Shown here piece by piece: positions 1-9,548 of a stretch of 64,000 bases of DNA (the stretch's first letter is position 1; each line of letters opens with the position of its first letter). The translations under genes and the position numbers were made by a program. The notes under the pieces were generated by a model that did no database searches, was not told the DNA's origin, and saw only the letters and a program-made list of their open reading frames with translations. Where the stretch lies: the NCBI GenBank assembly GCA_016721425.1, contig JADKID010000017.1:124001-188000 (forward strand), given 5' to 3'. The stretch comes from Bryobacterales bacterium. Its GTDB lineage: Bacteria; Acidobacteriota; Terriglobia; Bryobacterales; Bryobacteraceae.

Positions 1-1182
1 CGCATCGTGCCGGAGGCCATGTCGCGGGGTGTGCCAGTAATGGCCAGCGACGTGGGCGGACTGCACGAGGCGAAGCTCGGCGTGCCGTACCTGATCCGCG
101 TGAATCCGATTACGAAGTATCTGCCATCCGTTGACGCCAGCATGGTGCCGGTAGCGGAGGTGCCGCCGCAGGATGTCACGCCGTGGCAGCAGATCCTGGA
201 GCGGCTCACCACGGATCGCGAGCACTGGGAAGAGCTGGCCGCGGCTTCGCGCAAGGCTGCGCTGGAGTATGCGGAGAATCTGAGCGTGCTACCGTTTGAG
301 GCGTTCCTGCTGAAGCTCACCACCCAGCCGAAGAAGCAGCCGCCGCCCGCGCCGAAGCCGGGCTTGAGCGATGAGAAGAAGCGCCTGCTCGCCCTGCGGC
401 TGAAGCAGCGAACAACCGTTGGCAAGCCGGAGACGAGCCCGTGGTTCCCCGGCATCGAGGAGGCGCGGGCGGGCAAACCGCGCATCTTCTGCCTGCCGTG
501 GGCGGGTGGCGGCGCGCTGCCCTACCGCGCCTGGCGCGAGCCGCTTTCGGCCCTCGTGGCCGTGGCGCCGGTGCGCTTGCCGGGCCGCGAGACCCGCGCG
601 GGCGAGCCGGCCTTTGAGCGTATGGAGCCGCTGATCGCCGCGTTGGTGGCCGAGATCCGCCCTTTCCTCGATACGCCGTTTCTGCTCTTCGGACACAGCA
701 TGGGCGCGGGCATCGCGTTTGAACTGGCGCGGGCGCTGCGCCGCGCGGGCCTGCCACAGCCGCTCTCGCTTCACGTCTCCGGCGCGCGCGCGCCGCAGTA
801 CCGCCTGAATCACGTGCCGCCGCCGGAACCCTCGATGCGAGGCTTCATTGAAGAGCTGCGGCGTCTGGAGGGCTTCCCGCCCAGTGTCCTGAACAACCCC
901 GAGCTTCTCAAGCTGGCGCTGCCGGCTCTGCTTTCCGACGCGCGGCTCTACCGCCACTACGCCTACACGCCGGACGAACCGCTCGCCATGCCGCTGTTCG
1001 CCTACGGCGGCGAGGCCGATCCGAACGTGACAACGCAGCACCTGGACGCCTGGGCGGCGCAGACCGCGGGCCTGTTCCAGCGGCGCGATTTCCAGGGCGG
1101 GCACTTCTACCTGGAGCCGTCACAGACCGCACTCTTGGCGGCACTGAAGGCCGACATCACGCGGGCGTCACAGGCTCGGTAA
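1..1182 (+). CDS. Glycosyltransferase (GT4) C-terminus fused to a type II thioesterase, 5' partial
   Basis: The reading frame is open from the first base, so the N-terminus lies outside the window. The first visible residues (PEAMSRGVPVMASDVGGL) are the conserved C-terminal donor-binding loop of GT4 glycosyltransferases. After a basic, proline-rich linker (about residues 103-155) comes a complete alpha/beta-hydrolase domain of the GrsT/RifR type: GHSMG with the nucleophile Ser near residue 233, an Asp in YGGEADPN near 339 and a His in GGHFYLEP near 368. Such thioesterases normally edit misprimed carrier proteins in NRPS/PKS assembly lines, so a secondary-metabolite cluster may lie to the left. 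The gene converges on the exporter gene and overlaps its 3' end by 26 bp. The domain calls are secure; the biological role is inferred. Confidence 0.85.
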   Translation, partial: RIVPEAMSRGVPVMASDVGGLHEAKLGVPYLIRVNPITKYLPSVDASMVPVAEVPPQDVTPWQQILERLTTDREHWEELAAASRKAALEYAENLSVLPFEAFLLKLTTQPKKQPPPAPKPGLSDEKKRLLALRLKQRTTVGKPETSPWFPGIEEARAGKPRIFCLPWAGGGALPYRAWREPLSALVAVAPVRLPGRETRAGEPAFERMEPLIAALVAEIRPFLDTPFLLFGHSMGAGIAFELARALRRAGLPQPLSLHVSGARAPQYRLNHVPPPEPSMRGFIEELRRLEGFPPSVLNNPELLKLALPALLSDARLYRHYAYTPDEPLAMPLFAYGGEADPNVTTQHLDAWAAQTAGLFQRRDFQGGHFYLEPSQTALLAALKADITRASQAR

Positions 1183-2449
1183 ACTCGCGCCGCGGCGCCT
1201 CCATCTCCTGCTCCGGCTCCGGGAGCTTGCCGGCGGCGTTGGCCCACGCCCAGAAGATGGCGGTGGAGGCGCTCAGCGCTCCGGCGACGAAGCCGATCTG
1301 GCGCGGAGTGTAGATCGTCGACGCCACACCGGCCGCGCCCATGGAGAGCATCATCACGGCATTCGACATCGTCTCCACCGTCGTGAACACGCGCCCGCGC
1401 AGGCCATCGGGCACGTGCAGCAGCAGCATGGTGCGGTTGAGCACGGAGTTCATCCCCATGGCCACGCGGGAAAGCGCGATGAAGACGATGGCGCCCCAGA
1501 TCTCCGGCGCCAGGCTGAAGAGCGCGTAACAGAGACCGTGGAGAAAAAACGCAATCGTCACAACATGTTTGTACTGTGTGAAGCCCAACTTGGCGCCGGC
1601 GCGGTGGCCGATGATACCGCCGATGACCAGCCCGATGCCGGCGAAGCTCCAGATCAGGCCGATGCCGGCGGGGCCGCGTTGGAATACCACCTCGCCGAAG
1701 AGCGTGAAGAGCACCTGCGCCGCGCCGCCGCCGGTGGACCAGCCCACGCCCAGCAGGCCGATGCCGAGGATGAGCGGGCGCGCGGTCATGTAGCGCAGAC
1801 CCTCGCGGAACTCCTCGTAATTGGAGCCGCGGAGCTTGGCCGCGCCGCTGCGATCCGGCCGGAAGTGCCCCTCCAGCGAGCGCAGGCTGCCGATGGCGAT
1901 CGCGCTGAACAAAAAGCTCAGGGCGTTGGCGAAGAAGGCCCACTTGTAGCCGAACTGCATGGTGCTGACGCCGCCCAGCAGCGTACCGATGGAAAGAGTG
2001 AGCCAGGACGTGGTCTGCGTGAGCGCATTGGCGGTGTGCAGTTCCTCGCGGCTGGCCAGGCGCGGCAGGATGGCCGAGCGTCCGCTGTTGAAGAACGGCG
2101 ACGCGAACATCAGCAGGCCGCTCAGCGTGTAGAGCAGCCACGTCTGGCGATAAGTGAGCAGCAGGATGTGCAGCAGCGCCACCACGCAGCGGAGAATGTC
2201 GGAGGCGATCATCACCTTGCGACGGTCAAAGCGATCCAGCACGACGCCGGCAACAGGTCCGGCGATGACGGCCGGCAGCACGCGCGCGATCATCACCGCA
2301 CCCACCGTGAATCCGCTGCCGGTGAGATGCAGGGCGAGACTGAGCACGGCGACGGAGTTGAAGTGGTCGCCGATCTCGCTGACAGTCTGGCCCAACCAGC
2401 AGTTGCGGTAGTTGCGATTATGGCGGAGTAGATCGAGAAAGCCGCTCAC
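1157..2449 (-). CDS. MFS exporter, EntS-like
   Basis: A polytopic protein of about 430 residues with the MFS_3/EntS (enterobactin exporter) layout: an N-terminal LLRHNRNYRNCWLGQTVSEIGD segment, the loop-2/3 signature VLDRFDRRKVMI, and about 12 hydrophobic helices. The family exports siderophores and other small metabolites across the inner membrane. I chose the GTG at 2449 because the upstream ATGs at 2521 and 2533 would leave no room for a promoter against the divergent gene starting at 2520; the longer forms (454 or 458 residues) cannot be excluded. It converges with the glycosyltransferase-thioesterase fusion, which fits export of a cluster product, but no substrate can be read from the sequence. 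Confidence 0.85.
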   Translation of the reverse strand: MSGFLDLLRHNRNYRNCWLGQTVSEIGDHFNSVAVLSLALHLTGSGFTVGAVMIARVLPAVIAGPVAGVVLDRFDRRKVMIASDILRCVVALLHILLLTYRQTWLLYTLSGLLMFASPFFNSGRSAILPRLASREELHTANALTQTTSWLTLSIGTLLGGVSTMQFGYKWAFFANALSFLFSAIAIGSLRSLEGHFRPDRSGAAKLRGSNYEEFREGLRYMTARPLILGIGLLGVGWSTGGGAAQVLFTLFGEVVFQRGPAGIGLIWSFAGIGLVIGGIIGHRAGAKLGFTQYKHVVTIAFFLHGLCYALFSLAPEIWGAIVFIALSRVAMGMNSVLNRTMLLLHVPDGLRGRVFTTVETMSNAVMMLSMGAAGVASTIYTPRQIGFVAGALSASTAIFWAWANAAGKLPEPEQEMEAPRREFTEPVTPA

Positions 2450-2519
2450 TCGTACCAGAGTACGGGAGACGGGCAATCGCGCGCGAATTGCGATAGATTG
2501 CAGCGTGAGGTCCCTGTCC

Positions 2520-3758
2520 ATGTCAGTTGCCACTCATAGCCGCCGCGCCCTGCTGCGCGCCATGGCCGCTCTGCCGGCAGTGGCGCTGTTTCCCAAGCTC
2601 CAGGCCTTCGCCGCGCCGGATCGCGGCAAGGTGAAGATCACCACCGTCCGCGCGATGGCGATCAAGAACATCGCCGGCAATTCCCTGATTCGGATCGATA
2701 CGGACTCAGGCATCAGCGGCTTCGGCGAGGCGGGCGCCACAGGCCCCATGGCGCGGGCGCGCATCGAGACGATGAAGCAGTATCTGATCGGGAAAGATCC
2801 TCTGGCGATTGAGGTTCACTTCCATCAGATGACCTCGCTGATGCACACCTACATGGCGCAGATCGGCGTGATCTCCGGCATCGACATGGCGCTGTGGGAT
2901 CTGGCCGGCAAGCTGCTGAACCGGCGCGTGTGTGATCTGATGGGCGGGCCGTTCCGCGATGAGATCCCGATGTACTCGCACGGCATTGGCCTCAACATGC
3001 TGGACCCCGGCTCGTGCAAGGAGTGGGCGGCGCGCATCAAGGCGATGCCGGAGGGCTTCAACGCCTTCAAGAACGGCATCGATCCGGTGCTGGGCGTGCC
3101 CTCGGCGCGCTTCGCCAACACCCTGGACAGCAGCGATCTGCGCAAGGTGCGCCGCGCCTATCAGAACACGCGCGACGCGGTGGGCGAGGAGATCGACATC
3201 GCGGTGCACTGCCACAACGAGCTCGATACACCCAGCGCCATCGCCGTGGCCAAGGCCGTGGAGCCGATGAACCCGCTCTTCCTGGAAGACCCTCTGAACG
3301 TCACGTTCCACGAGGGCTGGACGGCGCTGAAGCGCTCCACACGGATCCCGATTCTCACGGGCGAAAAGCTGGAACTGGTCCGCGGCTTCCGGCCGTTCCT
3401 CGATACGCAGACGGCCGACATCATTCACCCGGATCTGGCGTTCGCGGGCGGTATGACGGGCACAAAGAAGATCGCCGATTACGCCGCAATGACGCGCACG
3501 CCGGTGGCGCTGCACAACGTGGGCTCGCTCATCCTGTGCTACGCCAACGCGCACTTTGGAGCGGCCATCCAGAACTTCTACCGGAGCGAGAGCGCGCTGG
3601 GCCGGCCCACGCGGCACGTGGAGAAGATGGCCGCCGGCAGCGCGCCTGTCGTGGTGAACAGTAAGCTGAAGGTCCCAGACGGGCCGGGCTTGGGCCTGGA
3701 TCTGAACATGGAGTATCTGAAGGCAAATCTGGTGGATGGAGAACCGTTCTGGTCATGA
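2520..3758 (+). CDS. Mandelate racemase/muconate lactonizing enzyme family protein, Tat-exported
   Basis: A 412-residue enolase-superfamily enzyme. The N-terminus has a twin-arginine signal (SRRALLRAMAALPAVALF), so it is probably folded in the cytoplasm and exported. The capping domain is followed by the (beta/alpha)7-beta barrel, with putative metal ligands in VHCHNE, FLEDPLN and LTGEKLE and the catalytic-face His in VALHNVGS. The pattern is closest to acid-sugar (galactonate-type) dehydratases; the exact substrate is unknown. I chose the ATG at 2520 because it starts directly at the Tat signal, whereas the upstream in-frame starts precede it with unrelated sequence. Its stop overlaps the start of the next gene (ATGA), so it is translationally coupled to the secreted hydrolase. 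Confidence 0.88.
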   Translation: MSVATHSRRALLRAMAALPAVALFPKLQAFAAPDRGKVKITTVRAMAIKNIAGNSLIRIDTDSGISGFGEAGATGPMARARIETMKQYLIGKDPLAIEVHFHQMTSLMHTYMAQIGVISGIDMALWDLAGKLLNRRVCDLMGGPFRDEIPMYSHGIGLNMLDPGSCKEWAARIKAMPEGFNAFKNGIDPVLGVPSARFANTLDSSDLRKVRRAYQNTRDAVGEEIDIAVHCHNELDTPSAIAVAKAVEPMNPLFLEDPLNVTFHEGWTALKRSTRIPILTGEKLELVRGFRPFLDTQTADIIHPDLAFAGGMTGTKKIADYAAMTRTPVALHNVGSLILCYANAHFGAAIQNFYRSESALGRPTRHVEKMAAGSAPVVVNSKLKVPDGPGLGLDLNMEYLKANLVDGEPFWS

Positions 3759-5170
3759 GAACATTTCTGGCGTTTCTGATTTTGGCGCAGGGCCTGGGCG
3801 CGGCTGAGGCAGTGAAACCGCACCCGGCCAATCCGAACTACTTCCTCTTCCGCGGCAAGCCGATGATCATCGTCAGCTCCGCCGAGCACTACGGCGCGGT
3901 GTTGAACCTCGATTTCGACTGGAAGAAATACCTGGACACGATGGCAGCCGACGGCATGAACTATGTGCGGATCTTTTCCGGTTCCTACCGGGAGGTGCCC
4001 GGCGACTTTGGCATCGAGCGCAATACCCTGGCGCCCGCGCCCGGCCGGTTCCTGGCGCCTTGGCCGCAGAAAGACGGCAAGTTCGATCTGTCGCAATTCA
4101 ACCCGGCCTACTTCACGCGTCTCAAGGAGTTCGTGAAAGCGGCCGGAGAGCGCGGCCTGATCGTTGAGATGACGTTGTTCTGCTCCACCTACAGCGCCAA
4201 GCAGTGGGCGGTGAGCCCCTTCCATCCGGCCAACAACAGCAACCAGACCACGGTGAACGACTTCAAGGAACTCAATACAAAGAAGAACGGAAATGTTCTG
4301 GCGTTCCAGGACGCCATGACTCGGCGCATCGTGCAGGAGTTGAACGAATTTGACAACGTGATCTACGAGATCCAGAACGAGCCGTGGGCCGATCGCGGCG
4401 TGGCAGTGGATTCGATCAACCGCTATCAGCCGAAGCGCTGGCCGAACTCGGTGGATCTGGCCGACGAAGCCTCGCTGGAGTGGCAGATGCTGGTGGCCTC
4501 GTGGATCCGCAGCGAGGAAGCCGCGCTGCCCATGAAGCACAGCGTGGCCTGGAACGTCTGCAATTTCCGGCACTCCCTCAAAGCGGTCCTGGCCGGCGCG
4601 GACATCGTCAACTTCCACTACGCGCACCCGGAGGCTGCCTTGTGGAACACGGGCCTCAACGTGCCCATCGGATACGACGAGACGGGCTTCGCCGGCAAAG
4701 CGGACGCCACCTACCGGCGCGAAGCCTGGCGCTTCCTGCTGGCCGGCGGCGGCGCCTTCAACCACCTGGACTACTCGTTCAGCGTGGGTCATGAGGACGG
4801 CACGGACGCGCAGGAAAAGAGCCCCGGCGGCGGCAGCCCGGCGCTGCGGAAACAGTTCCGCGTGGTGAGCGAGTTCCTGCACGGCCTGCCCTTCCTGCGC
4901 ATGAGGGCCGACCAATCCACGGTGCGCCACGCCCCGGGCATGGAGTGGCAGGCTCTCAGTTCGCCCGGCGAGGCCTACGCGATCTACCTGAACGGCACGG
5001 GCCCCGCCGAGCTCACGCTGCAACTTACCGCGGGCCAGTATTCGGTGGAGTGGGTGAGCACGCGGGATGGCAAGGTGATCGAGATGAGGCCGCTGGCGCA
5101 TCGCGGCGGCACCGTGAAGCTGCGCGGTCCGGCCTTCACCGAAGACATCGCGCTACGCATCAAGAAGTGA
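3755..5170 (+). CDS. Secreted glycoside hydrolase, clan GH-A-like
   Basis: A 471-residue protein with an N-terminal signal peptide (MRTFLAFLILAQGLGAAEA). The barrel begins with a substrate-face segment (FLFRGKPMIIVSSAEHYGAV) and contains IYEIQNEPW, the usual acid/base Glu motif of clan A hydrolases (GH5-like). IGYDETGF is a plausible nucleophile loop. The C-terminal about 80 residues look like the small beta-sandwich found after such barrels. Four bases of overlap with the preceding enolase-superfamily gene imply one transcript, so the pair may release and then process a sugar or sugar acid outside the cytoplasm. The family assignment beyond clan A is not secure. Confidence 0.8.
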   Translation: MRTFLAFLILAQGLGAAEAVKPHPANPNYFLFRGKPMIIVSSAEHYGAVLNLDFDWKKYLDTMAADGMNYVRIFSGSYREVPGDFGIERNTLAPAPGRFLAPWPQKDGKFDLSQFNPAYFTRLKEFVKAAGERGLIVEMTLFCSTYSAKQWAVSPFHPANNSNQTTVNDFKELNTKKNGNVLAFQDAMTRRIVQELNEFDNVIYEIQNEPWADRGVAVDSINRYQPKRWPNSVDLADEASLEWQMLVASWIRSEEAALPMKHSVAWNVCNFRHSLKAVLAGADIVNFHYAHPEAALWNTGLNVPIGYDETGFAGKADATYRREAWRFLLAGGGAFNHLDYSFSVGHEDGTDAQEKSPGGGSPALRKQFRVVSEFLHGLPFLRMRADQSTVRHAPGMEWQALSSPGEAYAIYLNGTGPAELTLQLTAGQYSVEWVSTRDGKVIEMRPLAHRGGTVKLRGPAFTEDIALRIKK

Positions 5171-7377
5171 GCTGAGAAGCAGTGCGACCGGCTGGACGGC
5201 CGGGGCCTGCAGCATGGATTCATGCGTCGCCTCGATGGGATGAAAGTGGATCCGGCGCGAGGTGAAGCGCCTCCACGAGACGCGCGAATCCTCCAACACG
5301 AGGGTACGCACACGCGGCTGAGTCGCGTAGATCTGGTGCAACTCGAGATCCGCGCGCAGCGGCGATGGCAGGATGCCGCGCGGCCGCGCCGGCAATGGGA
5401 CGACACCCTCCAGGAGGTGCCAACGCGCGTGCAGGCGGTGAGGCCCGGGACAGGGCGCATCCAGCAGGATCAGGCGGCGGAGGCACTCGCCTTCAGACAT
5501 CAACTGCCGCAACACCTCGAATGCGACGATGCCGCCGTAGCAGTGGCCTGCCACAAGGTACGGCCCACACGGTTGCAGTTCGCGGATCACCGCAATGCTG
5601 TCGCGGACCACCGCGTCCAGGTGCCCGGGCACGCGATCCGGCGGCTCCCCGGCGGTTCTCAGAATGGTCACCGGCCGCGACGGCCCCAGCGCCAAGGCCA
5701 GCGCGCGCAGCCCCAAGACACTACTGGCCGTGGCGCCAATTAGAAAGAGCGCCGGACCGGGCGCACTGGGGAAGAACGTGAACTGCCGCGGCTGGATCGG
5801 AGAGGCGAGCTGGTCTTGCATGATCGCCGCCAGGCAGGCCAGGTTGGGATTCTCGAAGAAGGGATCGAGCTGCTCCAGTGGGATGACGAAATCCGCACTC
5901 ACCGCGGCCAGAAAGGAGGCAGCGCTCAGCGAGTCGCCGCCGCACTGGAAAAAGTCGTCGATCGCCGAGCTCGGCTCCTGACGCAGAGCCTCGCGCCAGA
6001 GTGCGCATAGCGCGATGGGTATGCCTATCAGATCCGAGCGGGGCGCCGCCGGCAGGCTGAGCCGCTGACGTTGCACCTTGCCCGTGGAGCCTCGCGGCAG
6101 CGCATCGAGAATAACGAAGTGGCGCGGTACCTTCTCGGCGGCCAGCACCTGGCGCGCATACCGGCGCAACTCCTGGGGCGTAGCGGAGTGGCCGGGCCGG
6201 AGCACGACGGCGCACGCCAGATCTTCGCCCAGTGTGGGGTGAGGGACGGAGAAGCCCGCGGACTCGAGCACGGCGGTGTGGCCCTGCACCGCCCGGTCCA
6301 CTTCACCGAGGACGATCTTCTCGCCGCCGCGATTGACAATCTCCTTGAGCCGTCCAATCACGCGCAGATAGCCGTCGGCATCCAGGCGGCCCAGGTCGCC
6401 GGTGCGAAACCAGCCCTCCTCGTCAAAGGGCTGGACGTCCGTGTTGAGGTACCCGCTGAAGAGCGAGGGGCCACGGACGAGGATCTCATCGTTGGCGGCA
6501 ATGCGAATCTCCGGCCCGGCGGAGGGCCCGGCAGTCCCGGCCTTGCGAGGCAGTGGCGGCAGCGGGTTGGAGGTGACGACGCCGATCTCGGTGAGCCCGT
6601 AGCCCTCGATCACCGGAACCTGGAGCCGGTCTTCCACGGCGGCCATCGTCGCCGCGGGCAGGGGCGCACCGATCGTCCGGATGAAGCGAAGGCAGCGAGG
6701 CAGCGGCTCGCGAATGGCGAGGATGGCTTCCAGCGTCGTGGGACTGGCGGTAAACCAGGTGGGCTGAAACTCATCAAGCCAGCGGGGAAACCGGGCGGCG
6801 TCAAACGGTCCGGCATAGACAACGCTGCCTCCACCGGACCACTGCGAAAGAAGGAGCCCAGCGCCTGCAAGTGGTGCAGCGGCGTCAGGCAGAGCAATCG
6901 GTCCGACGGCGAGAGTTCGAGAGCATCGCGGGTGGTGCAGGCGGCATCCTCCAATTGGGCTTTGGTCCGCGGCACTATTTTGGCGCGTCCCGTGGTGGCT
7001 GACGTCAGCAGGCAGAGCGAAGCGTCGAGAATCCGTCCACCGGCGAGCGGTTGCAGATGGAGTGCCTCATCGAGCAGCGCGCCCGGCAGCAGGTCCCGCA
7101 GGTACTCCTCCCGCGCAGCGGAGCTGAAGTGCGGATTCACTGCGGCGAACGCCCAGTCGCTGGACGCAGCGAGAAACGCAGTTACCAGGTCCAGGGGCGC
7201 CAAGGAGCCCGCTGCAATAATGGTGCGCTTGGTAAGCCCGGCTGCGAGAAAGCGCCGGCGCAAAGCCTCCGCGCGCTCGGTCAGCCCGCCGAAGGTAATC
7301 GCGTCGCACCCTGGCGCCACCCACGCCACAGCGCGAGGGTCCTGGCGGCCAACAAAAACCAACGGCTCGGACGTCAT
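5153..7377 (-). pseudogene. AMP-dependent acyl ligase - carrier protein - thioesterase (A-T-TE), one frameshift
   Basis: Read continuously, this encodes about 740 residues. The adenylation domain has TSATTGRAK, YGLTEIG, a GRLKEIVNRGGEKI core and a GSTGKVQR motif. It is followed by a phosphopantetheine carrier (CGGDSL) and an alpha/beta-hydrolase thioesterase with AGHCYGG and THESML. The frame is broken near 6850-6855 (inside GGCTCCTTCTTTCG on the coding strand): upstream reads ...LQALGS, downstream ...LSQWSGGGSVVYAGPF, which one missing base would join. The two pieces are 7377-6610 and about 6850-5153. The start lies three bases after the UbiD stop, so the two form an operon. It overlaps the convergent hydrolase gene by 18 bp. 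The thioesterase nucleophile position is Cys rather than Ser. A sequencing error is as likely as a real mutation. Confidence 0.8.
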
Positions 7378-7380
7378 GGA

Positions 7381-8844
7381 CTACACGAACCTGGAAACGT
7401 CCACCGGCACAAACTCGGCGCGGCGGAAACGCTCCTTCAGATGGAAGGGCACCGTGCAATCAAAAACGGTCTTGCAGGAGATCCCATGCGCCGGAATCGA
7501 CGGGCTGAAATCAGGCGATTGCGAAGGATCCAACGGATGGCATCGCACACCCGGGAGAAACATCGTGCTGACATCGCCCTGGTAGCGCGTGGTCATCGCC
7601 CACAGCACATCGTTGGTATCGAAGAGGTTGACGTCCTCGTCGATCAGGATCACGTGCTTCAGCTCGGAGAACGCTGCAAAGGCGGTGAGCGCTGCCTGGC
7701 GCTGGCGGCCTTCGTCACTGGCGGCTGCCTTCCTGAACTGCATGATGGCCAGGTACTTGCCGCCGCCGGCGGAGTGGCAGTAGACGTTCACCAGACGGCC
7801 GGGCATGCTGTTCTCCACCAGGCGCAGGATGCTGGCCTCGGTAGGAATCCCGGCCAGGTTCACGTGCTCCTCCCCAGGGCCAATGATCGTCTGCAGAATG
7901 GGATTCGTGCGGTGCGTGATGGCCTTGATGCGGATGACGGGCAAGGACTGCTGCGCCACGCCCAGATAGCCGGGAAACTCGGGCATGCAGTAGCCGGTGT
8001 TGGTCTGCACGTCCTCGCGGATCCGCTCTCCCGGCAGGATCTCTCCTTCCAGCACAATCTCGGCGCGGGCGATGGCCTTGGCCGCGACGGTGAGGCAATC
8101 CACCAGCTCCACCGGGCGGCGGCGCAGACCTCCCGCGATGGTGAGCTCGTCAAAGCCGAGCGGCGTGGTGGGCGGCTCGAAGCAGGCAGCGAGATAGATG
8201 GCGGGATCCAGCCCCATGCTGATGGAGACGGGCAGCGCGCGGCCGGCCTTCTCGGCCTTGATGCGGAACTGATCGATGTGGCGGCCCGGCACAAAATAGA
8301 CGCTCAGCAGATCCGGTCCTTGCAGGCACATCCGGTGAATGGTGACGTCGCTCTCGCCGGTCTCCGGATCCTCGGCGCGGATCAGCCCCATGTTGAAATA
8401 CGGGCCGGCGTCCAGCAGCGTGTTGGTGGGCGCGGGGATCAGAGTCCGCAGGTCAAAGGGTGGACGGATCACCACCTGCTGGCAGGGCGCCTCGGCGTTG
8501 GGGATGGTGATGGGTGTGCGCGGATGGTTGAGCGCGTCGAGCAGATCGAACGGGAGACGCTCCACCGTGCTGCCGAGCAGCAGCGCCGTGCGCTGGCGGC
8601 TGGCGAGCACGCCGGTGACCACGGGCATCGTGTAGCCCTTCACCGATTCAAACAGCATGGCGGGCCCGATCCGCGTGGGCGGCGCGACAGGCGTGCCAGC
8701 GCCAATGTGGCGATAGACTCCGGCGAGCTCGGCGACAGGATCCACCGGCGTCCGGGTGGAGATCAGCTGACCGGGAATGGATGCCAGAAATTCAAGCGCG
8801 GTGCGCAGATCAACGATGGCGGCGGACGTGGGAGCAGTGGTCAT
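7381..8844 (-). CDS. UbiD family prenylated-FMN-dependent (de)carboxylase
   Basis: A 487-residue protein matching the usual length of UbiD enzymes, which reversibly decarboxylate unsaturated or aromatic acids using prenylated FMN and a metal. The segment GERIREDVQTNTGY with MPEFPGYLG is the conserved active-site Arg/Glu-rich region, and the MFLPG and N-terminal FMN-fold motifs are present. The start at 8844 has a good ribosome site (AAGGGA) and gives the standard family N-terminus; the frame extends upstream but with unrelated sequence. No UbiX (the prenyl-FMN synthase) is in the window. It is followed after three bases by the ligase-carrier-thioesterase gene, suggesting that the acid is (de)carboxylated and activated as a thioester in one pathway. 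Confidence 0.92.
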   Translation of the reverse strand: MTTAPTSAAIVDLRTALEFLASIPGQLISTRTPVDPVAELAGVYRHIGAGTPVAPPTRIGPAMLFESVKGYTMPVVTGVLASRQRTALLLGSTVERLPFDLLDALNHPRTPITIPNAEAPCQQVVIRPPFDLRTLIPAPTNTLLDAGPYFNMGLIRAEDPETGESDVTIHRMCLQGPDLLSVYFVPGRHIDQFRIKAEKAGRALPVSISMGLDPAIYLAACFEPPTTPLGFDELTIAGGLRRRPVELVDCLTVAAKAIARAEIVLEGEILPGERIREDVQTNTGYCMPEFPGYLGVAQQSLPVIRIKAITHRTNPILQTIIGPGEEHVNLAGIPTEASILRLVENSMPGRLVNVYCHSAGGGKYLAIMQFRKAAASDEGRQRQAALTAFAAFSELKHVILIDEDVNLFDTNDVLWAMTTRYQGDVSTMFLPGVRCHPLDPSQSPDFSPSIPAHGISCKTVFDCTVPFHLKERFRRAEFVPVDVSRFV

Positions 8845-8933
8845 GGGCGTCCCTTCTATTTTGACTCCCAGTGTAGGTGGAAAACAGCACACCCGCGCGC
8901 GGAGTGGCATTCTGTTGGTGAGGAGTTCCCCCC

Positions 8934-9548
8934 ATGGCGGCAAGTGATCTGCGTGAGAATTTCGACCACGAGCAACTGGACGCGCGGCTGGAGTGGCACT
9001 GCGAGCCATCGCACTGGATGATCGACAGGGAGCAGCGCGTACTCTGCGTGGAGCCGGACGCGCCCACTGATTTCTGGCAGCGGACGCACAACGTACAGAG
9101 CGCCGATAGCGGCCATTTCCTGGGCCTCGAAGTCAACGGCGATTTCGTGATGACGACGCACGTGAGCTTCGAGCCGGTCCACCGCTATGACCAGGCGGGC
9201 CTGATGGTGCGCGTTTCGCCGGAGTGCTGGTTGAAGACTTCCGTGGAGTTTGAACCGGACGGCGCCAGCGCGCTGGGCGCGGTGGTCACCAACTTCGGCT
9301 ACTCCGATTGGTCCACGCAGGCGTTTGCGCCGGGTGCGGGCGAGGTGTGGCTGCGCGTGCGGCGCGAGGGCGACGATTACATCGTGGATAGCTCAGCCGA
9401 TGGCCACGCCTGGCATCAGATCCGCATGGCGCAACTGCACGAAGGGCGCGGCCGCGCGGTGGTGTGCGGGTTGTACGCGTGCAGCCCCAAGGGCGCGGGC
9501 TTCAGCGCGGAGTTTAGCCGGCTGACGATCAAAGCGGGCCGCATCTAG
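8934..9548 (+). CDS. DUF1349 domain protein
   Basis: A 204-residue soluble protein with the DUF1349 concanavalin-like beta-sandwich: it has the family's DFWQRTH segment near the N-terminus and a YDQAGLMVRV...WLKTSVEFE core. No signal peptide is visible. Members are sometimes named after enolase regulation, but no function is established and none is claimed here. The ATG at 8934 follows a GAGGAG ribosome site. It is transcribed away from the UbiD gene and overlaps the convergent SDR gene by three bases. Confidence 0.88.
   Translation: MAASDLRENFDHEQLDARLEWHCEPSHWMIDREQRVLCVEPDAPTDFWQRTHNVQSADSGHFLGLEVNGDFVMTTHVSFEPVHRYDQAGLMVRVSPECWLKTSVEFEPDGASALGAVVTNFGYSDWSTQAFAPGAGEVWLRVRREGDDYIVDSSADGHAWHQIRMAQLHEGRGRAVVCGLYACSPKGAGFSAEFSRLTIKAGRI

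Noticed and set aside
1341..2431. Plus-strand frames opposite the EntS-like exporter
   Set aside because: Antisense shadows of a well-defined membrane protein gene.
7051..9021. A 656-codon plus-strand frame opposite UbiD and the ligase
   Set aside because: Antisense to two genes with clear motifs; no ribosome site or family match.
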